From contig NZ_QKNS01000008.1 in NCBI RefSeq assembly GCF_003231285.1, forward strand, positions 124,001 to 188,000: a stretch of DNA of 64,000 bases, written 5' to 3'. The notes below the pieces were generated by a model that had not been told where the DNA came from, made no database searches, and worked only from the letters and a program-made list of their open reading frames with translations. This document shows positions 32,919 through 41,495 of this stretch, in pieces (position 1 is the first letter of the stretch; the number at the start of each line of letters is the position of its first letter). The position numbers and the translations under genes are program-made. The DNA comes from Hymenobacter sediminis (lineage in GTDB: Bacteria > Bacteroidota > Bacteroidia > Cytophagales > Hymenobacteraceae).

Positions 32919-35452
32919 CACCCCTTGTTATCAAACACCGGCTCTATCCTACCCTCCGCGCCTACCTGCAGGGCAGCTTCGTAGCGGTTGCCCGTTTTGG
33001 AGGAGATGAAGCCCCGGATGACGCCGGTTTTGCCTTTGCGCAGGAGCTGGTTCATCTGGGCGTCGGTGAGGGTTTTGCCGCCCCACTCGAAGGGCACGCG
33101 GAACTGGCAGTCCTCGCGGAAACGGGAGCAGCCCCAAGCGCTTTTGCCTTTCAGCATCTGGCCCAGGCGGCACACCGGGCACGGAATCTGGCCGGGGTCA
33201 GTGGCGGTAGTGGGCTTGCTTTCGGCGGCGCGCACCAGCTCCAGGGTGTGCTGGGGCGTGAGCTTGATGGCGGCGCTGTATTTGTTGCCCGCATCATCCA
33301 GAAACCCTTGCATCACCTGGGTACGGCCCTTTTTGAGCAAATCTCCCACTTGCTTATCGGTAAGCTTCTTGCCTTCATACGAGGTAGGGAGGCGCAGCTG
33401 GCAGCCTTCGCGCCAACGCGAGCAGCCGAAAGCGGTTTTGCCGCGCAGCACGTGGCCACTCCCGCAGGCCGGGCACGGACCTAGCGCACCAGGCACAGCC
33501 GGGGTAGCTGCAGCAGCGGGCAAGGGGCGAGGATTTGCACCTTTAGCGGGGGTAGTAGCTTCGGCGGAAGTTACCGTTACGGCACGGCCTGAGCCATCTT
33601 GCTTTACCTCGTGCACCATTTCGCGCACCAACTGCTTTAGCTCGCCCAGAAACTGCTCCTGGTCTAGCTGGCCGCTTTCAATCTGGCGCAGCTTCCGTTC
33701 CCACTGCCCTGTTAGCTCCGCCGATTTCAGGGTGGGGTTCCGGATCAGGCCAATCAGCTCCACACCGGTAGCGGTGGGCACAATCTTCTTTTTGTCGCGG
33801 CGGATGTAGCCGCGCTTGAACAGGGTTTCGATGATGGCAGCGCGGGTGGAGGGCCTCCCGATGCCGTTTTCCTTCATGGCCTGGCGCAGTTCCTCATCGT
33901 CCACGTTGCGGCCGGCGGTTTCCATGCCGCGCAGCAGCATAGCCTCCGAGTATTCGCGCGGAGGCTGGGTCATTTTGGAGTCCAGGCGGGGCTTGTGAGG
34001 GCCGTTTTCGCCCTTCTCGAAGCTGGGCAGCACTGTGCTGACTACGTCATCGTCGCCCTCGCCGGCAGCTTTGGGGGCCGAGGGGGCCTGCTGTTTTTCC
34101 GGGTCGCCGTACACCACGCGCCAGCCGGGGTTCAGAATCTGCCGGCCCCGTACCCGGAAGGTGCGGCCCGCCGCTTCGGCCGTTACGGTGGTGTTTGATA
34201 CTTCGCAATCGGGGTAGAAAGCGGCCAGGAAACGGCGCACGATAATGTCGTAGACGCTGTGCTCGGTACCGCCCAGGCCACTGGCACTGGCCCCGGTGGG
34301 AATAATAGCGTGGTGGTCGGTGACTTTGTTGTTATTGAACACCTTGCCCGACTTCTTGATTTTACCAGCCAGCAGCGGGGCCGTGAGGCTGTTATAAGCC
34401 CCCAACCCGCGCAGAATGCCGGGGATTTTAGGGTACTGGTCATCGGGCAGGAAAGTGGTGTCTACGCGGGGGTAGCTCACCACTTTCTTTTCATAGAGTG
34501 CCTGCACCGTTTTCAGCGTGTCCTCGGCAGAAAGGCCCAGCTGGTTGTTGCACTGCACCTGCAGGGAGGTCAAATCAAACAACGACGGCGGCGTTTCCAG
34601 CCCTTTCTTGATTTCGACGTTGGTTACCGTCAGGGGCACGTCCTTCACGGCCGCCAGGGCGGCGTCGGCCTCTTCCTGGGTCACGAAGTAGCCGCGGGCT
34701 TTCAGGCGGGCCTTTTCGTCGGGCTCGTCGTCCTCCTTGCCTTTCTTCACCACGGCTACGTGGCTGAACATGGTGCCGCGGTACTCCGTGCGCAACACCC
34801 AATAGGGCTCGGGGCGGAAGTTCTGGATTTCGTGGTAGCGGTCCACGAGCAGGGCCAGGGTAGGCGTCTGTACCCGCCCGATGCTGAGCACTTGGCGCTG
34901 GCCCGGCGCGTACTTCAGCGTAAACAGGCGGGTAGCATTCAGGCCCAGCAGCCAGTCGCCGACGGCGCGGCTTTTGCCAGCCTGGTAAAGTGAGTCAAAC
35001 TCTGAACCATCGCGCAGGTTCTGAAAGCCCTGGCGGATGGCTTCTTCCGTGAGCGAGGAAATCCAGAGGCGCTTGATGGGCTTGCGGTACTTGGCTTCTA
35101 GCAGCACCCAACGCTGAATCACCTCCCCTTCCTGGCCCGCGTCGCCGCAGTTTATCACCTCTTCGGCGCCGGCCAGCAGGTTTTTGATAACGGTGAACTG
35201 GCGCACTACCCCGTCGTCGCGGCGCATGAGCTTGATGCCGAAGTTCTCGGGCAGCATGGGCAAATCATGAATGCTCCAGCGCTTCCACTCGGGGCGGTAG
35301 TCCTCGGGCTCGCGCAGTTGGCAGAAGTGCCCGAACGTCCAGGTGACCTGGTAGCCGTTGCCCTCAAAATACCCATCCATTTTGCGGTTGGCACCCAGCA
35401 CCTGGGCAATTTCGCGGGCTACGCTGGGCTTTTCGGCAATGCAAACTTTCAC
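32918..35452 (-). CDS. topB: DNA topoisomerase III
   Basis: An 844-residue type IA topoisomerase that relaxes and decatenates DNA. It starts at a GTG giving MKVCIAEKPSVAREIAQVLG (Toprim domain); CGDAGQEGE carries the acidic metal residues. The active-site Tyr is about residue 327 in KKVVSYPRVDTTFL, and DHHAIIPTG is present. The C-terminus has two tandem modules, each starting with a four-Cys cluster (CPACGSGH with GCSRWREGC; CPVCRLGQ with GCSRFREDC) and ending in a KLTD.. LLKKG helix and NKYSAA-like strand. This duplicated tail is unusual in E. coli TopB but common in Bacteroidota homologues. A promoter is visible upstream. Confidence 0.95.
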   Translation of the reverse strand: MKVCIAEKPSVAREIAQVLGANRKMDGYFEGNGYQVTWTFGHFCQLREPEDYRPEWKRWSIHDLPMLPENFGIKLMRRDDGVVRQFTVIKNLLAGAEEVINCGDAGQEGEVIQRWVLLEAKYRKPIKRLWISSLTEEAIRQGFQNLRDGSEFDSLYQAGKSRAVGDWLLGLNATRLFTLKYAPGQRQVLSIGRVQTPTLALLVDRYHEIQNFRPEPYWVLRTEYRGTMFSHVAVVKKGKEDDEPDEKARLKARGYFVTQEEADAALAAVKDVPLTVTNVEIKKGLETPPSLFDLTSLQVQCNNQLGLSAEDTLKTVQALYEKKVVSYPRVDTTFLPDDQYPKIPGILRGLGAYNSLTAPLLAGKIKKSGKVFNNNKVTDHHAIIPTGASASGLGGTEHSVYDIIVRRFLAAFYPDCEVSNTTVTAEAAGRTFRVRGRQILNPGWRVVYGDPEKQQAPSAPKAAGEGDDDVVSTVLPSFEKGENGPHKPRLDSKMTQPPREYSEAMLLRGMETAGRNVDDEELRQAMKENGIGRPSTRAAIIETLFKRGYIRRDKKKIVPTATGVELIGLIRNPTLKSAELTGQWERKLRQIESGQLDQEQFLGELKQLVREMVHEVKQDGSGRAVTVTSAEATTPAKGANPRPLPAAAATPAVPGALGPCPACGSGHVLRGKTAFGCSRWREGCQLRLPTSYEGKKLTDKQVGDLLKKGRTQVMQGFLDDAGNKYSAAIKLTPQHTLELVRAAESKPTTATDPGQIPCPVCRLGQMLKGKSAWGCSRFREDCQFRVPFEWGGKTLTDAQMNQLLRKGKTGVIRGFISSKTGNRYEAALQVGAEGRIEPVFDNKG

Positions 35453-35480
35453 TACTGACTAATTCTCGCTGATGGATACC

Positions 35481-35499
35481 CTACCCCAAGGCGGGGTAG
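35481..35499. repeat. CTACCCC/GGGGTAG hairpin in the topB leader
   Basis: A perfect inverted repeat, CTACCCC (35481-35487), AAGGC, GGGGTAG (35493-35499). It lies between the predicted topB promoter and the topB start and would form a small stable hairpin in the 5' leader. It is built from the word that is over-represented throughout the window. Confidence 0.7.
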
Positions 35500-35510
35500 C
35501 AAGGAATCAA

Positions 35511-35542
35511 CAAAGATAACAGGAGAAAAAGTCGGTACCGAA
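35511..35542 (-). promoter_or_regulatory. Putative topB promoter
   Basis: On the minus strand a perfect Bacteroidota -7 element, TATCTTTG (complement of 35511-35518), is preceded at 20 bases by TTCG, one mismatch from the TTTG expected at -33. The topB start is about 60 bases downstream. The spacing fits the primary sigma factor of the phylum. Confidence 0.6.
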
Positions 35543-35569
35543 GCGCCCAGTTTTAGCCGTTTTCGGCCT

Positions 35570-36568
35570 TCAGGAAGCCGACGCCAGCTCCAACTGGGCG
35601 GGGGCCGTAATGAAATGGTAGCGCACCTCATAAAAGCCCGCGTCGGAAACCCGGTCCAGCATCACTACGCTTTCGATTTCAAACGACAGGCCGCGGGCTA
35701 CCACGCGCACGGGGTTCAGTTTACGCTGCAGGATGATTTCTTCGCGGGCAATATGCAGGGCAGCCGTTTCCGAAGCGGCCTGCACGCGTACATAGAACAG
35801 GTTGGCCATCGGAAACTGCCGGTGCTCCCGAATTTCGCCGTCCCAGTTATCGAAGTTGTCCAGCTCGGCAGGGAAAGCACTGGCGTAGCGTTCATCCAGC
35901 ACTTTCTGCTTTACGCGGTGGTAGACAACGGGCGTATTCAGGCGGTGGGTAATCAGCTTTACCAGGTGCTCTACCTCCAGCTGTGGGGCCTGTTCTACAA
36001 GGCTGCCTCGGTGGTAAATTCCGAACAGGTTCTGTTGCTCGTTGTGGGTTACCACTACCCCGCTTTTGGCCGCCACCTGCTGCAGTTCTTGCTCGTAGCG
36101 CGGCTGCTCAACGTGGAGTTGCCCCCAGCGGGTATCAGGGGGTAGCAACACGCCAAACTCATCGGGCGGCGTGAGTACCATGGTAGAGGAGTTGTTACCC
36201 TCGAAGATGCGGGGGTAGTAGCGCTTCAGCTGACTAAAGCTCAGGCTGGCCACCCATAAGGCCAAGGTGGTGCGGTGCAGCCGAAACGTGCCCGCTTCGC
36301 TGCTCATGTAGTAGCCGATAGAGGTGAACCGGCTCGCTTGGTTTAGTGGCAGCGTGATTACCTGGGGCTCATTTTCAGCGTTAAGACCGAAAAAACAGGG
36401 GTGGCCCTCATCGGCCAGTTGAAGAACATAGAGCCCGAAGGGAATATTTTCCTGGGCACCCTGCAGAAAGGCACCGCGGTATTCTATTTCCTGCTTTTTT
36501 ACCTCATTGGCCAGTTGAACCAGGGAGTCATAGGCGAATAGTTCTTCAATCCTCCGTAAGCCGTGCAT
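35570..36568 (-). CDS. Protein of unknown function (332 aa)
   Basis: I do not recognise this family. The 332-residue product has no signal peptide and no membrane segment, so it is probably cytosolic. It begins MHGLRRIEELFAYDSLVQLA and contains ENIPFGLYVLQLADEGHPCF, a central charged region (NNSSTMVLTPPDEFG, RWGQLHVEQPRYEQEL) and a C-terminus rich in beta strands (VRVVARGLSFEIESVVMLDR). Codon use resembles its neighbours. It stands alone upstream of topB, separated by 117 bp holding the topB promoter. An AT-rich stretch of about 450 bp lies on its other side. Confidence 0.7.
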   Translation of the reverse strand: MHGLRRIEELFAYDSLVQLANEVKKQEIEYRGAFLQGAQENIPFGLYVLQLADEGHPCFFGLNAENEPQVITLPLNQASRFTSIGYYMSSEAGTFRLHRTTLALWVASLSFSQLKRYYPRIFEGNNSSTMVLTPPDEFGVLLPPDTRWGQLHVEQPRYEQELQQVAAKSGVVVTHNEQQNLFGIYHRGSLVEQAPQLEVEHLVKLITHRLNTPVVYHRVKQKVLDERYASAFPAELDNFDNWDGEIREHRQFPMANLFYVRVQAASETAALHIAREEIILQRKLNPVRVVARGLSFEIESVVMLDRVSDAGFYEVRYHFITAPAQLELASAS

Positions 36569-37024
36569 GTGAGCGACACTATAACTTTGTATTATGCGGC
36601 AATATAGTATAACATAGTCAATTTAAAACAATTAAGAATGCAATATATAGTGAATAAAATCACATTCTATTCAATTTATGCATTTTCACTATTCCACTGA
36701 TATACAGCGTTTTTCATAATCCATAACAGCATTCTATAGCCTTCCAAATAGTCAAGACCTTGGCTCATTAGCCGCAAGCCGTTTGCCTCATTGCAAACCA
36801 CAGGGCCGTTATGTATTTGCTAGAACGGGTGAAAAGTGACAGAGCATTGGCTGCTGGATGCAGTTAAGAACCTTGGAATCAAGTTGCTTAGCTACGATAG
36901 TCAGCACGCTAGGCTTTCTGGTTGTGCTTGAAATGCTTCCTTTACACGCTGGTTCCCTACCCCCTTTTGGCCCGGCAACCTCGGGGCGTGCCTGCTGCGT
37001 AGAAAAGCCTTTTCCTGTGCGTTC
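36569..37024. other. AT-rich intergenic region between two divergent genes
   Basis: This 456-bp stretch lies between the minus-strand unknown gene and the plus-strand DUF1206 gene. Its left half (36580-36760) is much richer in A and T than surrounding DNA and probably carries the divergent promoters. A TAACTTTG at 36582-36589 matches the -7 consensus on the plus strand but has no -33 partner and would leave a leader of over 400 bases. I found no RNA gene, repeat or convincing small open frame here. Confidence 0.5.
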
Positions 37025-37855
37025 ATGAGCTCCTCCGCATCATATATTCCGGCTTCCCTTCCTTCTCCGGCGGCTGGCTTGCGGGCCTGGGCGCGGCTGG
37101 GCTTTGCCTCGCTGGGCTTTGTGTATCTGGTGCTGGGCGTACTGGCTACTATGGCGGCGCTGGGGGTAAGAGGCAGTTCGACGCCTAATCAGCAGGAGGT
37201 GTTTGAGACCATTCAGCACCTGCCCCTGGGGCAACTATTGCTATGGCTGGTAGCAGCCGGCTTGCTGGGCTACGTGGCTTGGCGGTTTGCGCAGGCCCTG
37301 CTCGACACGGAGAGTCGGGGAGCTGCTCTTTCGGGACTGGCGGTTCGGGGGTTTTATTTCTTTAGCGGGCTGCTGTACGGTTTTCTGGCTTATTATGCCG
37401 GCAAAATGGCCTGGTACGGTCGCCTTCCACGAGAAGAAGACACCAGCAGATCGGTGCTGCAAAAGCTGCTGCACCACCCGCACGGACAAGGTGTGCTAGC
37501 CCTGATTGGCCTGGTAGTGCTTAGCGCCGGCCTGGTTCAGTTGTACCGGGCGTGGTCTGGCCGGTTCGACACTGATGTAAATGGCACACCTTTCAGCGCG
37601 GCTCAGTGCCGACTAGTGTACCGGATGGGGCAAATCGGTTACAGTGCCCGCGCCGTGGTGCTGGGCATTATGGGGTACTTCTGCTTTCTGGCCGCTCACC
37701 ACGCCAACGTCAACGAAATACGTGACACGCAGGGCTGCTTCAATGCGCTGCAAGCCCTTGGTTCGGCGGCGCTGGCAGCGGTAGCCGTTGGACTCGTTAT
37801 CTATGGCGCGTATCTGCTGGTACAAGCCCGGTTCCCCGTTCTGCGCGGTATCTGA
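37025..37855 (+). CDS. DUF1206 membrane protein
   Basis: A 276-residue integral membrane protein with about six transmembrane helices arranged as three similar pairs. Each begins with a short amphipathic stretch followed by a Gly/Tyr-rich helix: RLGFASLGFVYLVLGVLA, GLAVRGFYFFSGLLYGFLAY and QIGYSARAVVLGIMGYF. This threefold pattern and the RGxxY-like turns are typical of DUF1206, whose function is unknown. Start is the ATG at 37025. It stands alone and ends in a strong hairpin. Confidence 0.85.
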   Translation: MSSSASYIPASLPSPAAGLRAWARLGFASLGFVYLVLGVLATMAALGVRGSSTPNQQEVFETIQHLPLGQLLLWLVAAGLLGYVAWRFAQALLDTESRGAALSGLAVRGFYFFSGLLYGFLAYYAGKMAWYGRLPREEDTSRSVLQKLLHHPHGQGVLALIGLVVLSAGLVQLYRAWSGRFDTDVNGTPFSAAQCRLVYRMGQIGYSARAVVLGIMGYFCFLAAHHANVNEIRDTQGCFNALQALGSAALAAVAVGLVIYGAYLLVQARFPVLRGI

Positions 37856-37883
37856 GCTGCATATCCTCACTCATATAATAAAA

Positions 37884-37910
37884 TAAGGCCGGGCTGTATG
37901 CCCGGCCTTA
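37884..37910. terminator. Terminator hairpin after the DUF1206 gene
   Basis: Perfect 11-bp arms TAAGGCCGGGC (37884-37894) and GCCCGGCCTTA (37900-37910) around the loop TGTAT, 29 bases after the DUF1206 stop. The T-run is weak, but the stem is very stable. It could also end the minus-strand SUMF1-like transcript, whose stop lies 230 bp away. Confidence 0.8.
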
Positions 37911-38142
37911 TGCGCTTGAAGTACTGTTGGCAACCCTTCTTGTCACTCGTGCTGTGAATAGTGGTCGTGTTCGGAGGTCAAGTTCACCTCCAGCTGTGGT
38001 CTGGCTGATCCGTTGTCTTTACGAGCCTCTCAAACCGCAGTTAGAAAAGATGATTACTGATTTTTCCTTCGAATTCATTCCCGTTTACTGCTACCGATAC
38101 GGATGCTGTTCTACCGTAAATCCGATTTTCCAACGGGGGTAG

Positions 38143-39111
38143 TCACTCTGCATTAACCGCTTTTTTCTGCATACGCACGCTAGCCACGCACCGGAATCCT
38201 AGCCAGGTCTGTGGCTCTTGGTAGGCCTGGCGCGTAGCCAGCGTCAGGCCTTGTACCGATGTCTTAAACGAGCCGCCTTTCGCCACGCCGCGAGTAGCCG
38301 TCATTTCAGCCACGTTGCCGATGACGTTCTGCAATCCGAAGGTATTGGCGGGCCCAGCAGTGATAGATTGCAGGGGAAATTTTTCCTTGGCTGGTGCGCA
38401 GTAGAATACGTGGTTGCTGGCAGCCAGATAGTAGTTTTCCTGCAGATTGAAGGGTAGCTCATAGGCTATTTCGGTGGCCGGGTGCGGCAACTGCAGTGCC
38501 TCCAGGCAAGCCGTGAGGTCCTCGGCCCCGGCCAGCTTCTGGCCTTTAGGCTTGCGGATAGGCTGAGTTTGCACCACTTCAAACGGCCGTGCTCCGGGCC
38601 CTACCCCTCCGGCCGCTCCCAACTGCCACTCTTCTTCCGTGGGTAAGTGGTATTCAACCGTCACCGTATAGTCGCGCAGCTCAGGATGTTGCTTCCGAAA
38701 GGCAGCCTCCTGAAAGTACACGCTATTGACTACGGCACTACGCCAGCGGCAGTACGCCTGGGCTTGCTCGTAGCTAATGTTGGTGGCCGGATAGAAGTAG
38801 TAACCCGGCGCTCGAAAGTAGGACTGGGATGTCTGCCCCGGGGCTACCAGCGGTTTCCAGCCGGTGGAGTCAGGCAACTGGGTGCGGTAGTGCGCCAGCG
38901 TGGAGTCGCGCTGGAGGAAACGCAGGTACTCTAGCCAGTGGATGTTGGCTACCTCCGTTTCATCCATGAATAGATTATCGGCCACGCGCACCGTGCCCGG
39001 AGGCTCTGGCAGCGCGGGCGTACCAGCCACCGCGCGGCCACGCTGGGCCCAACCAGCAAGGGGGAGCAGCCATATTCCTAGCATCAAGCGCAACACGTTC
39101 CGATTTATCAT
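38143..39111 (-). CDS. Secreted SUMF1/formylglycine-generating-enzyme-like protein
   Basis: A 322-residue protein with a signal peptide (LRLMLGIWLLPLAGWAQ). It follows the FGE-sulfatase domain: NLFMDETEVANIHWLEYLRF near the start, ISYEQAQAYCRWRSAVV, YHLPTEEEWQLGAAGG, then NVIGNVAEMTATRGVAKGGS and a final TWLGFRCVASV. The Cys pair required by true formylglycine-generating enzymes is not evident. It therefore more likely belongs to the structural relatives of Bacteroidota such as gliding-motility proteins GldK/GldJ or secreted SUMF1 proteins. No sulfatase or gliding gene is adjacent. Function is not assigned. Confidence 0.8.
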   Translation of the reverse strand: MINRNVLRLMLGIWLLPLAGWAQRGRAVAGTPALPEPPGTVRVADNLFMDETEVANIHWLEYLRFLQRDSTLAHYRTQLPDSTGWKPLVAPGQTSQSYFRAPGYYFYPATNISYEQAQAYCRWRSAVVNSVYFQEAAFRKQHPELRDYTVTVEYHLPTEEEWQLGAAGGVGPGARPFEVVQTQPIRKPKGQKLAGAEDLTACLEALQLPHPATEIAYELPFNLQENYYLAASNHVFYCAPAKEKFPLQSITAGPANTFGLQNVIGNVAEMTATRGVAKGGSFKTSVQGLTLATRQAYQEPQTWLGFRCVASVRMQKKAVNAE

Positions 39112-39274
39112 AATCTCAATTGACAGAAATGCAGTCCGGCTGCGTTAACCAGCGGCAGTCCGGGTAGTATCAAATATAAAGCGCCTACCCTCGCGGGCGG
39201 TGGTAACGGGTCTGCTTTTCGGCTAAATGCGGGCGAACTGCGTATTGCTGTTCAACTTATCCTGTAGGTAAAAT

Positions 39275-39703
39275 ATGTGGTGGATGTTTTCCTTGCTGGC
39301 CGCTCTGTCGGCGGCTGTAGTTGTTACCCTGTCGAAGGTAGGCGTAAAGAATATTGAGTCGAGCGTAGCTTTTGCTATTCAGTCGGTGCTGATTGTGGGG
39401 GTAGCCTGGGGGGTAGTGGCTTGGCAGGGCCACCTGGGGCAAGTAGCCGAAATTGACCGGCGCACTTGGCTGTTTCTCATTGCGGCCGGCATTATCACCT
39501 GTCTTTCCTCCTTGTTCTCTTTTCAGGCCCTGAAAATGGGACAAGCCTCGCGCACGTCGTCCTTCGACAAAATTTCCCTGGTGTTTTCTATTCTGCTGGC
39601 CGTATTCTTCCTGAAAGAGAAAGTGACCTGGCAGGTTATTCTGGGCGCTGTGCTTATGGCCAGCGGAGCCGTACTGATTGCCTTTACCCGCGAGAGTAAC
39701 TAA
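39275..39703 (+). CDS. EamA-family half-size transporter
   Basis: A 142-residue membrane protein with five hydrophobic segments: FSLLAALSAAVVVTLSKVGV, AIQSVLIVGVAWGVVAW, WLFLIAAGIITCLSSLFSF, KISLVFSILLAVFFLKEKVT and VILGAVLMASGAVLIAF. This is one EamA unit, about half the usual ten-helix drug/metabolite transporter. It resembles the single-domain subgroup that must pair to form a channel. SFDKISLVF and FLKEKVTWQ are typical EamA sequences. The substrate cannot be inferred. Confidence 0.87.
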   Translation: MWWMFSLLAALSAAVVVTLSKVGVKNIESSVAFAIQSVLIVGVAWGVVAWQGHLGQVAEIDRRTWLFLIAAGIITCLSSLFSFQALKMGQASRTSSFDKISLVFSILLAVFFLKEKVTWQVILGAVLMASGAVLIAFTRESN

Positions 39704-39811
39704 GCCGCCTACCCCCCTCTCCTGTCCGAAACCTCCGGCCATTGGCCCTGACTTCTGCCCTGCATTTCCCGGAGCGGACGCCCCTATGAAAGCTAAAACC
39801 GAACACAAGCC

Positions 39812-39836
39812 GGTCATGCTTTGGCTCCGCATGACC
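39812..39836 (+). terminator. Terminator hairpin after the EamA gene
   Basis: Arms GGTCATGC (39812-39819) and GCATGACC (39829-39836) surround a 9-base loop, and TGCTTTTA follows. It lies about 110 bp after the EamA stop. Confidence 0.6.
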
Positions 39837-39851
39837 TGCTTTTAGGCTCGT

Positions 39852-39893
39852 TGCCCTCTCCTCCTGCTGACATATTTAGCAGAAAGAGAGGGC
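39852..39893 (-). terminator. Terminator hairpin after the oxidoreductase gene
   Basis: TGCCCTCTC (39852-39860) with TGCTGA (39865-39870) pairs with TAGCA and GAGAGGGCA (ending 39893). The hairpin begins 18 bases after the stop of the minus-strand oxidoreductase gene. The two adjacent hairpins at 39812-39893 separate convergent transcripts. Confidence 0.6.
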
Positions 39894-39910
39894 AAGGCTT
39901 TTGGCAGATG

Positions 39911-40858
39911 TTACTCTACCGTCAGCACAATTTTTCCGGCAGCGCGGCCGGTTTCGCTGTAACGGTGCGCTTCGGCTGTTTCCCGAAGCGGAAAGGTTTT
40001 GTCGATGACGACGCGGACGGCTCCCGCCTGCAGCCAGGCCGAAATCAGGGCCAGATCGGTGCCGCGCTCCTTAGCCATGAACACATGCGCCGATTTGGTG
40101 GAAAAGGCCGAAGCCAGCTTGTCGGCCACCACGGCAGCTGGGTCGGGGGTAGTAGTAACGTAGCGGCCGTTGCGGCGCAAAGCGCCCTGGCTGGCCGTAA
40201 AGCTGCTTTTTCCTACTGCATCGAAGATAAGGTCGTAGCGGCTTTGGTCTTTCGTGAAGTCGTGTTCCCGGTGGTTGAGCACCCGGTCGGCGCTAAGGCT
40301 GCGTACCAGGTCGGCGTTGTCGGGCCCGCAGACGCCGGTTATTTCGCCGGCTCCCAGGGCCCGAGCAATCTGCACAGCAAATACCCCTACCCCACCGGCC
40401 GCACCATTAACCAGCACCCGGTCGCCGGAAAGCAGCTGACCATAGTCGTGTAGGCCTTGTAGCGCTGTGAGGGCTCCTAGAGGCACGGCGCCAGCTTCTT
40501 CAAAACTCAGCTTTTCGGGGATGAAAGCAGCCACCGATTCAGCCAGCAGGGCATACTCGGCATTGGCGTTTCCGGTACCGTCATTGGGCATGCCGTACAC
40601 CCGGTCGCCTACCTTAAAGCGGGTGATATTGGCCCCGACGGCAGCTACCTCACCAGCCACGTCGCGCCCCGGAATTTTGGGAAACTTCTGGCCCGTAATC
40701 AGCTTCAGGTCGCCGCGCCGGATTTTCCAGTCCACCGGGTTTACGCTGCTGGCCCGCACGCGCACCAATATCTGGTTGGGCTTGGGTACAGGGGTAGGCT
40801 GCGGACCGTAGCGGAGCACATCGGCGGGGCCGTATTCTTCAAAATAAATGGCGTTCAT
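39911..40858 (-). CDS. NADP-dependent quinone oxidoreductase-like MDR protein
   Basis: A 315-residue medium-chain dehydrogenase/reductase of the zinc-free quinone oxidoreductase type. The N-terminus MNAIYFEEYGPADVLRYG leads to the GroES-like domain with VRVRASSVNPVDWKIRRG and GRDVAGEVAAVG. The cofactor-binding domain has VLVNGAAGGVGVFAVQIARA. No structural or catalytic zinc Cys cluster is seen. The ATG at 40856-40858 is preferred over a TTG two codons earlier. Such enzymes reduce quinones or enones; the natural substrate here is unknown. It is not in an operon. Confidence 0.9.
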   Translation of the reverse strand: MNAIYFEEYGPADVLRYGPQPTPVPKPNQILVRVRASSVNPVDWKIRRGDLKLITGQKFPKIPGRDVAGEVAAVGANITRFKVGDRVYGMPNDGTGNANAEYALLAESVAAFIPEKLSFEEAGAVPLGALTALQGLHDYGQLLSGDRVLVNGAAGGVGVFAVQIARALGAGEITGVCGPDNADLVRSLSADRVLNHREHDFTKDQSRYDLIFDAVGKSSFTASQGALRRNGRYVTTTPDPAAVVADKLASAFSTKSAHVFMAKERGTDLALISAWLQAGAVRVVIDKTFPLRETAEAHRYSETGRAAGKIVLTVE

Positions 40859-40946
40859 CAGCAAAAAACTAACGTGAGTTATTGCCTGCCTACGGGCAAA
40901 GCCGGAGCCAAGGTTCGATTGGTAGGTAGTGTGCGGGCTTCTGAGT

Positions 40947-41495
40947 ATGTTGGCAACGGAATTTCACCTACTCTTAGCCGCGCCCTTCGTGACGCCTACG
41001 CTATCCTCTGTTTTGTGGGAGAAAATCCGCCGCTTCGAGCTGGATGATCCGGCTGCGGCCTTCTCCTTTACTGATCGGCTGGCCCGTGAAAACGGCTGGT
41101 CGCTGGCCTTCGCGCTTCGGGCCGTGGAAGAGTACAAGCGCTTCATGTTCCTGCTGTGCGTCACCGAACAGCCGCTCACGCCCTCCGATGAGGTAGATCA
41201 GGTGTGGCACCTGCACTTGCTCTATACCCGCTCCTACTGGATTGATTTCTGCCAGCATACGCTGGGTAAGCCCATGCATCATGGGCCTACCCAGGGCGGC
41301 GCTCAGGAGCAAAGTAAGTTTGACGACTGGTACTCCCACACCTTGCGCCGCTACACTGAGGTGTTCAGCATGCCTCCACCCGCGGACATATGGCCCCCGC
41401 CTGCTATTCGGTTCGGACCAGCGCTTTTCCGCCGTGTTAACCTCGCTACCCATTGGCTATTTCCTAAACTGTCGTCGTTATGGCGCACTCGTTGA
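40947..41495 (+). CDS. Glycine-rich-domain-protein-like (WHLHL motif) protein
   Basis: A cytosolic-looking protein of about 182 residues starting MLATEFHLLLAAPF; a GTG at 40929 is an alternative. The central DEVDQVWHLHLLYTRSYW, with the preceding AVEEYKRFMFLLCVTEQPLTP, matches the conserved motif shared by plant glycine-rich domain proteins (DUF1399-like) and the N-terminus of TIGR04222 proteins. Further His residues (KPMHHGP) could bind metal. Molecular function is unknown. It overlaps the next gene by 16 bp, so the two products are probably made together. Confidence 0.7.
   Translation: MLATEFHLLLAAPFVTPTLSSVLWEKIRRFELDDPAAAFSFTDRLARENGWSLAFALRAVEEYKRFMFLLCVTEQPLTPSDEVDQVWHLHLLYTRSYWIDFCQHTLGKPMHHGPTQGGAQEQSKFDDWYSHTLRRYTEVFSMPPPADIWPPPAIRFGPALFRRVNLATHWLFPKLSSLWRTR

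Noticed and set aside
36582..36589. TAACTTTG as a plus-strand promoter
   Set aside because: No -33 element at a suitable distance and the nearest plus-strand gene is over 430 bp away.
38143..39111. Genuine formylglycine-generating enzyme
   Set aside because: The Cys pair of true enzymes is not evident and no sulfatase gene is nearby; kept as SUMF1-like only.
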